Origin: Thermotogota bacterium ADurb.Bin062
GTDB lineage: Bacteria; Thermotogota; Thermotogae; MWEM01
Assembly (NCBI GenBank): GCA_002071085.1
Contig: MWEM01000020.1
Coordinates: 1 to 45,290 of the forward strand
Length of the DNA stretch: 45,290 nucleotides
Direction of reading: 5' to 3'
Part shown: positions 39,617 to 45,290 of the stretch, piece after piece
Position numbering within the stretch: the first letter of the stretch is position 1
Layout of the letters: each line of letters starts with the position of its first letter
Made by a program: the position numbers and the translations under genes
The notes under the pieces: model-generated
What the model was told of the DNA's origin: nothing
The model's database searches: none
Seen by the model: only the letters and a program-made list of their open reading frames with translations

Positions 39617-42600
39617 CTACCCGTTGTCGTCGGTTGACCTAACTCTTTCAGCCGGGGACAGCGAACTTCTTGGAGGTAACGCGGCGATCCGGGTGTTCGA
39701 ATGACCCTGTTCTCGGGGTTTTTGTGACGGCATTTCGAATCGAAGACGCTCTCGTAAGAAGGCCTGCTCCGCTCCTTTGTTTTGGACCCAGCTCGGTGAC
39801 CAGAGGCGTAACACACGCCATCCCATCCTTTGAAGCACCTCGAAATGGAGGCGCTCCCGATCCCTAGTAGATCGAACCGCGTGATACTCCGGACCGTCGC
39901 ACTCGATCCCCAACTGATAAGCGCCTTCCTCGACTGGATCCAGAACCGCGATATCCAATCGGAAAGGGCCGTTTCCCACGTGGCGATAGACGGACAATCC
40001 CCATTCCTGAAGGGTTTTGGCCACATCCGCATCCACGCTGAAGGCCGCTTCGCCCTCTACGCCCTCAGAGACGCCCGTCGGAAAGCTTTCCCAGACACCG
40101 CGTTCCGCGTACTCCAGGTAGTCTTTGAGGACCCTCAACCCTTCGCTCGCGGAGCCCGAGGCGCTCAAATCGGCGCTGGTGATGGATGAGACCAGGATCA
40201 TCTTCTCCCTCGCGCGTGTGATCGCCACGTTCAGGCGCCGTTCCCCTCCCTGCTGATTGATCGGACCGAAATGGAAAGTAAGCTTTCCGGTTTTATCTCT
40301 CCCGTACCCGACGCTCAAGATGATCACATCTCGTTCATCGCCTTGAACGTTTTCCAAATTTTTCACGAAGAATCCGTTCAAGCGGTCCTCCAAGAAAAAG
40401 CTTCTATACTTTTCATTCTTGACCAACTGCTTGTCCAGCTCATCCTGAATGGCATCCATCTGCGCCTCGCTCAACGCGATCACACCGAGGCTCTTGGCCG
40501 GGTGTGTGGACACGTGCTGGAAGATCAGCTCGACGACCTTTTTCGCTTCCCTTTCGTTTTGGCGGCTCTTCCCGCGATCATATACGCCATCGGGAACGTA
40601 GACGTGTTTGACCCCGATCTTCGGGTTGTGATGGTAGGGCTCCGGGAACGTGACGAGCCGGTCGTCGTAAAAGGCCTTATTAGAGAAGCAAATCAACGAT
40701 TCCGACTTGCTCCGGTAATGCCAGTTCAAGGAGAGCCTATGGACATTCGGAACCCTCTGTATCTCCTCCAAAACGCTGTCGTAGTTGGCACTCGAATCTT
40801 CCAAGGCTTCCTCCGGCGACTCGAACTCTTCGCTGGTCCAACGGTTGAGTACCTGGAAGAAGTTGGTCGGGGGGAGCTGTTTGGAGTCGCCGGCGACGAT
40901 AAATTGCCGCGCCCGACACAGAGCCCCGATGGCGTCTTCGGTGAAAATCTGTGAGGCTTCATCGAACACGACGACGTCAAACGTCAGCGCCTTCAAGGGG
41001 ATCAACTGGCTGACGGTGAGCGGGCTCATCATCAGGCATGGCTTCAAAGAAAACAGGAGTTCGGGAATACGTTCGAATAGCGTTCGAACGGGAATGACGT
41101 TTCGCCTCTTTTCGGACTCGGCCAGGAGTATCCGGACCTCCTTTTCCGGCAATCCAGTCTGGTTGATCCTTTCCATAACCCGTCTGGTGATGCGTGACGG
41201 GGTGATCCGTATACTCTGCCGATCCATCTTTCGGAATTCTTCTATCTGTTCTTCCCTGTACCTCGAGGTAAAATGCTTTAAAACGGGGTTCTCCTCCCAT
41301 TCGCGTTTAATCGCTTGCTTATAGAGGGTTTTCAACAGAGTGTGTGACAGCAGGTCCGCCTGTACGCGGGCGTTCATCGCCAACGCCAAGAAACGGGTGA
41401 TGGGAGAGGGGCCCTCTTCCGCAATCGTCGACTCAAACCGAATCCAGGCGGGAATCTGCCCCAGGTGGTCTTTGAGTGTCGCCAGGTACTTCATTTGAGA
41501 TGAGAAGGAGACCGTGTCCCCGAACACCTTGACCCACTGGCACGCTAGAGGGTCGAACAACGCCAGAAGCTCTTGCCGACGCGTCTTTAAAAGAGAAAGG
41601 GCTTCTTGAAGCCGGTCTCGGTCCCGTGGCGTAAAAATCGTCTGAAAAAACGCCAACTGGTTGAGCTTGACCCGAGGATGGTCGGCGGTTTCTATCGGCT
41701 CACCCGGAAAGCCGACGCTGCGTAAAAGCCCGAACGCCTCGAGGGCCCGTTCGATTCGGGCGGACAGCGTTCGCAGCTCAGAAAGGCCGGGCTGGGCGCT
41801 AGTCCCCAGCCGTTCGAGCGTTTCTAGTTGCTTCGCTTTTTTTCCGGGAAAGGCTTGGACTTCGGCGATCTCTTTGATCATAACAATTAGCTCGGAAAGC
41901 GTGGTTACGGGCATCTTGGCCTCCGGTTTCAAGAACCCTTCGCCCGTTCTAAAGAAGAGAAACAGCGGATCCAAAGCCCCCTGATAGCGCTCTATCGCGC
42001 TCAGCGTATCTAAAACCGTCATCGCCAGGAACACGGATCGTAAATCGAAACCGCAGGCTTGGCGGATTTCTCCAAAGAGAGCCTCGAGCCCGAGAAAAGC
42101 CTGAGCCCCGTCGGCTACTTTCGCGGAAAAAGTCGTGTCGTTTTTTAGACAAGAGAGGATTTCGATCGCGATATACTTTTCTTCCGTTCTTCCTTCATAA
42201 GCAGCAGTCGATTCGTAGCGCCGCAGAAACCCGTCCAGGTACTCTGCCGGTTTTTTCTCGAGACCACCCGGAAGATCATCCAACGCGGCGAAGGCGTTCT
42301 GGAGCGCCACCTCCTGCGTCTTCACGAAGAGCGCCTTTTTCAAGTCCTCTTTCCATTGTTGCGTCAATTTACCGGACAAGGCGCAGTCCTTCAGAGCTTT
42401 CATCAATTTCGAGAAGGTAAAAAAGAAAGAGTCCATCTTTTCTATCATCGCGGGCAGGTCCAACGAGTAGATCCGGTCCGTATACTTTTCTCCGAGATAT
42501 TGGCGATAGGCGCTCAGAGTCTTGAGCGTGGAGCGGTGCGTTTCGATCAGCCCCCGAACCTCCGCCAATTTCTGAGGCTCCAAAAGCCAGTTTAGAGAGG

Positions 42601-44680
42601 GAAGGCCCTCGCTTCTCGCTATCCCGACCAAAACGCGCCCATAGGTTTCACATTGAGAATAGAGCAGCGGTTTCGGATCCGCGTGAATCTCTCGCCGTAG
42701 GGAAGTGACGATGTCATAGACCGTTCTCAAATGCTTTTGCAGCCACTGGGTTTGAAAAGACAGCGCTTCGAACTTCGCGGACGGAAGTGTGAGGAAGGGC
42801 TCCAGGTCACCGGGGTCTACCGTCGGTAGGCTCTGGGTCAGAAACTCGAGATGAAAACGCCCCGTATGATTCTCGATGGTGGCGAGGTGGCTCTCTTCCT
42901 GTTGTATGAGCCGCCTCAGCGCTTGACGCGTACGTTCCAACCTATCGATGGACAGCCATTCCGTAGGAAGGGGGCCCAGGTCCCGTAAGAGGTCGAAAGC
43001 GGCCAGGGTAGTTTCGGTATCGCGTAGTGATTGTGGTTGGAAGGACAACGCGCCCGAAAGTGGCCGAAGCATCTGACAGACCTCCGAAATGCTCTGAGCA
43101 AGCGAAGACAGCGCCTTTTCCACGGTCTCGCGTATCAGAAAGAGATTCTGTTGATATCGTAAACCCCGCCAATACAGCGCCGGACTTTGGATCAGCTCGT
43201 CCCAAATCTCGGCCATTCGCTTGAAGACCGAAGGGAAGCGCTCCCCCCAAGCGCCGAACGTGTCATCGGCACCGATGAAATCGTAGCGGTCGGCAAAGTC
43301 TATCAAATCCTCGCAGGCGGCCAAAAACCCGAACATCTCGTAAAGGCTTTTCCCGATACCGGGTATTACACGGTGTAAAGACTCGGGGTAGGCGTCCAGT
43401 TCCCGCTTCAACGCGTCCAGTCTCTTGAAGTCGAATTCCGAGGATGCTACGGTCGCTTTCACGTTGCTCGGGTCGGTCAAACTCTCATACGACCGTTTCA
43501 ATTCTTGGAGGACGGTCTTTTTATTCATTTTTTGGGAATGCAACTCCAAGCAGAACCGATCCAATCCGCATTCCTCAAGCCGTTTTTTCACGACCTCCAA
43601 CGCCGCCATCTTTTCGCTCACGAAAAGAATCTTCCATCCGCGAGCGATCCATTCGCTGATAAGGTTGGAGATCGTCTGGCTTTTGCCTGTCCCGGGCGGT
43701 CCCTGGAGTACGATGTTTTTCTTTTTCAGCGCGGCTTCGATCACCGCTTGCTGCGAACTGTCCGCGTCGAGGATTTGCCAGTGGTCGCTTTGAGTCTCTT
43801 GTTCTATGGAAACCAAACCTTTTTCTTTCGAGTCTGGAGACGGGTCAAGGACCTCCGGCGCGTCAATACCCGCGAGTCCTCTCACGATCGGGTGTTTCGA
43901 AAAGTACTCCTCTTCTTGTCTGAGATCGTTGTAAAGGACGATTTTATGAAAAGAGAAACAACCGGGACAGATCGTTTTTTCGATAAACCAATTTCGCTCC
44001 GCAAACTGGGTTGACAAGAGATCGATCGCATGCGAGACCTCCTCCCCCGTACCCAGTTCGATCGAGTCGGGGAACCTGAACCCGTACGAGTCCATCAATT
44101 TCGCCTCTAGAGCGGGATTAATCAGTGCATCGTCTTCTGATAGCATCAACGAAAAGGCGTTTTGCGCGGTTTTTCTGGGAGGGAATAGATCAATAGGAAT
44201 GAGGAACAAGGGAGAACGAATCGGCTGAAAGGTTTGCAGATCGGTCCAGTGGAGCAGACCGGCGAACAAATAACAAACGCGGATACCCCGCTCCAAATAA
44301 TCGGTTTTCGCGCGGGAAATCAACCGACGAAGCAACAGATCCAACGGTTTTCGGAAGAAGACATTCCGGTTGACCAAGGAGTTCGTAGAGCGGCTTGCGA
44401 TAGACTGCGCGCGTTCCAGGAGGAAAGCTCGGTCATTACGTTCGGCTAAAGAAAAGGCTTCTTCCTCTCTTTCAGAGAAGCTGAAAAAAAAGAGACGCTT
44501 CCGATTGAGGACATCGGTCAGGACGGTGGAAAAGTCCGGGTAAGCGATTTCCAAAGAACGATCGGACGATTTCCAGTAGATCAGCTGATTGTTTCGAGAC
44601 CCATCGATCAGGCGTCTTTTCCATTCCTCTATTCGACGACTAACGGTCGAAAGATCGCTTGACAGGCTATCGGACGGCAT
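39617..44680 (-). CDS. DUF4011-type SF1 helicase with C-terminal PD-(D/E)XK/Vsr-like nuclease
   Basis: 1687 residues. The N terminus has the DUF4011 signature WKRRLIDGSRNNQLIYW (20-36). Walker A is GPPGTGKS (327-334). A long helical insertion of roughly 800 residues separates it from Walker B VVVFDEAS (near 1235) and GDSKQLPPT. Motifs WHYRSKSESLI and NVAITRARE (near 1485) complete an SF1 helicase. A nuclease domain follows (about 1550-1655), with FRLDIAV and LGIECDGPEYH, of the MTES_1575/Vsr-like PD-(D/E)XK group. DUF4011-helicase-Vsr proteins are known candidate antiviral genes (the Hhe-type system). It stands alone, with its own AGGGGG site, near repeats; no methylase or partner gene is next to it. 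Confidence 0.9.
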   Translation of the reverse strand: MPSDSLSSDLSTVSRRIEEWKRRLIDGSRNNQLIYWKSSDRSLEIAYPDFSTVLTDVLNRKRLFFFSFSEREEEAFSLAERNDRAFLLERAQSIASRSTNSLVNRNVFFRKPLDLLLRRLISRAKTDYLERGIRVCYLFAGLLHWTDLQTFQPIRSPLFLIPIDLFPPRKTAQNAFSLMLSEDDALINPALEAKLMDSYGFRFPDSIELGTGEEVSHAIDLLSTQFAERNWFIEKTICPGCFSFHKIVLYNDLRQEEEYFSKHPIVRGLAGIDAPEVLDPSPDSKEKGLVSIEQETQSDHWQILDADSSQQAVIEAALKKKNIVLQGPPGTGKSQTISNLISEWIARGWKILFVSEKMAALEVVKKRLEECGLDRFCLELHSQKMNKKTVLQELKRSYESLTDPSNVKATVASSEFDFKRLDALKRELDAYPESLHRVIPGIGKSLYEMFGFLAACEDLIDFADRYDFIGADDTFGAWGERFPSVFKRMAEIWDELIQSPALYWRGLRYQQNLFLIRETVEKALSSLAQSISEVCQMLRPLSGALSFQPQSLRDTETTLAAFDLLRDLGPLPTEWLSIDRLERTRQALRRLIQQEESHLATIENHTGRFHLEFLTQSLPTVDPGDLEPFLTLPSAKFEALSFQTQWLQKHLRTVYDIVTSLRREIHADPKPLLYSQCETYGRVLVGIARSEGLPSLNWLLEPQKLAEVRGLIETHRSTLKTLSAYRQYLGEKYTDRIYSLDLPAMIEKMDSFFFTFSKLMKALKDCALSGKLTQQWKEDLKKALFVKTQEVALQNAFAALDDLPGGLEKKPAEYLDGFLRRYESTAAYEGRTEEKYIAIEILSCLKNDTTFSAKVADGAQAFLGLEALFGEIRQACGFDLRSVFLAMTVLDTLSAIERYQGALDPLFLFFRTGEGFLKPEAKMPVTTLSELIVMIKEIAEVQAFPGKKAKQLETLERLGTSAQPGLSELRTLSARIERALEAFGLLRSVGFPGEPIETADHPRVKLNQLAFFQTIFTPRDRDRLQEALSLLKTRRQELLALFDPLACQWVKVFGDTVSFSSQMKYLATLKDHLGQIPAWIRFESTIAEEGPSPITRFLALAMNARVQADLLSHTLLKTLYKQAIKREWEENPVLKHFTSRYREEQIEEFRKMDRQSIRITPSRITRRVMERINQTGLPEKEVRILLAESEKRRNVIPVRTLFERIPELLFSLKPCLMMSPLTVSQLIPLKALTFDVVVFDEASQIFTEDAIGALCRARQFIVAGDSKQLPPTNFFQVLNRWTSEEFESPEEALEDSSANYDSVLEEIQRVPNVHRLSLNWHYRSKSESLICFSNKAFYDDRLVTFPEPYHHNPKIGVKHVYVPDGVYDRGKSRQNEREAKKVVELIFQHVSTHPAKSLGVIALSEAQMDAIQDELDKQLVKNEKYRSFFLEDRLNGFFVKNLENVQGDERDVIILSVGYGRDKTGKLTFHFGPINQQGGERRLNVAITRAREKMILVSSITSADLSASGSASEGLRVLKDYLEYAERGVWESFPTGVSEGVEGEAAFSVDADVAKTLQEWGLSVYRHVGNGPFRLDIAVLDPVEEGAYQLGIECDGPEYHAVRSTRDRERLHFEVLQRMGWRVLRLWSPSWVQNKGAEQAFLRERLRFEMPSQKPREQGHSNTRIAALPPRSSLSPAERVRSTDDNG

Positions 44681-44728
44681 CTTTACCCCCTTTTAAAGGC
44701 GAGAATCCGCCGGAAAAATCTAAAGACT

Positions 44729-44734
44729 ATCATA
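44729..44734 (-). promoter_or_regulatory. Extended -10 promoter of the helicase-nuclease gene
   Basis: The minus strand reads TGGTATGAT, that is TG-N-TATGAT, about 50 bases before the ATG at 44680. A TTGTCG lies at 19 bases, which is too far to be a sure -35. Confidence 0.5.
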
Positions 44735-44813
44735 CCACAAGCGCGCGACGCGTCGACAATTTTCCTGCCATCCGGACGCGCCGGACTTCCGGAAGCGCTC
44801 TGAAAACGCCTCT

Positions 44814-44837
44814 GGGAACGCCGAACTTCAGTCCGGC
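44814..44837 (+). repeat. Short hairpin repeat, copy 4
   Basis: GGGAAC followed by GCCGAACTTCAGTCCGGC. One arm base has changed, leaving one A-C mismatch on this strand (a G-U pair on the other). An upstream CTTCCGGAAGCGCTC also resembles the flank beside copies 1-2 (CTTCCGGAAGGCGCTC near 1540). Confidence 0.8.
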
Positions 44838-44860
44838 ATTTCTTATCAAGAAATAACAGG

Positions 44861-45009
44861 GGTTCACACGGAGGGCACAGAGTGCGCAGAAGGGAGATTC
44901 GCGCTGGGTCCGCCCTGTGAGCCATTTTTGAGCGCCGTGGGAACGCCAACTTTTAAGTTGGCAGGTTTTCTACGTTTTCATTTCTCCTCCGTGCCCTCTG
45001 TGCGAAACC
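44861..45009. repeat. Terminal inverted repeats enclosing a hairpin repeat
   Basis: The left arm is GGTTCACACGGAGGGCACAG plus AG (44861-44882). The right arm (44987-45009), read on the minus strand, is GGTTTCGCACAGAGGGCACG plus GAG. The arms match at nearly every position apart from three A/G swaps and one length change, and enclose about 104 bases. The enclosed DNA includes hairpin copy 5. This looks like a small mobile or formerly mobile element without a transposase. The 425-base gap 44681-45105 holds only this element, copy 4 and promoters. Confidence 0.7.
44939..44962 (+). repeat. Short hairpin repeat, copy 5 (compensated arms)
   Basis: GGGAAC followed by GCCAACTTTTAAGTTGGC. Both arms differ from copy 1, yet they still pair perfectly, so the changes are compensatory. 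It lies inside the inverted-repeat element. Confidence 0.8.
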
Positions 45010-45063
45010 TTCAAATATCTTTTTTTCACTCCCGGAAAACCAAACTCCCCCTCTTTATTAGTG

Positions 45064-45069
45064 TATAAT
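45064..45069 (+). promoter_or_regulatory. Candidate -10 box of the Rpn-like gene
   Basis: TATAAT lies 36 bases before the ATG; no clear -35 at 17 bases. The right arm of the inverted repeat ends 55 bases upstream, so the element may have supplied part of the leader. Confidence 0.45.
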
Positions 45070-45105
45070 ATCCGTGAACGAGTTTTCTCTATAGGGAGGA
45101 GTCGA

Positions 45106-45290
45106 ATGGTCAAGATCACAAATCCTCACGATAAGTTCTTCAAAGAAGTGATGAGCCACATAGAAATCGCAAGAGACTTTTTGATGCAGTACCTACCTCC
45201 CGAGAAAGCAAGGCCCCTTGATTTCGAAACGCTCTCAGCAGAAAAAGATAGCCACATAGGCGAAGACTTACGGGAGCTCTTTTCTGACCT
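45106..45290 (+). CDS. Rpn-family PD-(D/E)XK nuclease/putative transposase, 5' part
   Basis: Only 61 codons are visible; the gene runs off the window. The opening MVKITNPHDKFFKEVMSHIE, then ARDFLMQYLP and SAEKDSHI, matches the Rpn (PF04754-type transposase/recombination-promoting nuclease) N terminus, where HDKFFK is the usual motif. Such proteins are Mg-dependent DNA nucleases that may promote recombination and are often present in many copies. It has an excellent GGGAGGA site six bases before the ATG. The catalytic PD-(D/E)XK core would be beyond the window end. Confidence 0.88.
   Translation, partial: MVKITNPHDKFFKEVMSHIEIARDFLMQYLPPEKARPLDFETLSAEKDSHIGEDLRELFSD

Overview
The window reads as a bacterial chromosome segment of roughly 50% G+C. 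Shine-Dalgarno sites are strong (GGAGG types) and genes form tightly packed runs with ATGA and TGATG overlaps. GlyQ starts MYLQDMI and ends as a short alpha-only subunit. There is also a TGS/uridine-kinase-like protein, an anchored SurA-like foldase, an MMPL/RND exporter, type I pullulanase, a Thr/Asp-type set of PLP enzymes and long Ig-like lipoproteins. Together these point to a double-membraned, fermentative, possibly anaerobic bacterium. Thermotogota or a relative is my best guess, at low to moderate confidence; no rRNA is present to decide it.

Layout, left to right. 1-1.4 kb: a promoter, a Tyr/Pro/Val-rich secreted peptide and a coupled membrane protein, ended by a strong terminator. 1.6-7.4 kb: a plus-strand operon with two cysteine-desulfurase/IscU-like pairs (one pair member fused to a MIP18-like domain, another missing a cluster cysteine), then threonine synthase and a membrane-dipeptidase-family enzyme. 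7.4-12.5 kb (minus): TldE/TldD, a MerR-zinc ribbon-methyltransferase fusion, and an exported metallophosphoesterase. 12.5-13.2 kb: repeat debris and the tail of a lost GNAT acetyltransferase. 13.2-20.6 kb (minus): two large Ig-like lipoproteins of about 1809 and 613 residues; the 3' part of the larger gene is visibly A/T-richer. 20.76-21.53 kb: an intergenic array of ~187-208 bp units rich in perfect hairpins.

21.5-31.6 kb (minus): one long run, TGS/kinase-like protein > CsoR/CstR-type regulator > S41 processing protease > anchored hypothetical > membrane protein > MMPL transporter > pullulanase > RuvA, mostly coupled by 4-base overlaps. 31.6-31.76 kb: tRNA-Gln(UUG) on the plus strand with a near-consensus promoter and a terminator shared with the convergent SurA-like gene. 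33.9-39.5 kb (minus): a D-cysteine desulfhydrase/ACC-deaminase-family enzyme, aspartate aminotransferase, a zinc-finger membrane anti-sigma-like protein, GlyQ without GlyS, a DUF2817/M14-like peptidase and a cold-shock protein. 39.6-44.7 kb (minus): a single 1687-residue DUF4011-SF1 helicase-nuclease protein, a candidate stand-alone phage-defence gene. 44.8-45.0 kb: hairpin repeats and a terminal inverted repeat pair. The window ends inside an Rpn/PD-(D/E)XK transposase-like nuclease gene.

Themes: sulfur handling recurs (two desulfurases, two scaffolds, a D-Cys desulfhydrase-like enzyme and a CsoR-family regulator whose ligand set resembles persulfide sensors). The 1.6-5.1 kb cluster, with its diverged paralogues, is the best candidate for something not fully described. 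Several genes also have intrinsic-terminator-like hairpins lying in their own leaders or promoters, which suggests regulation by read-through.
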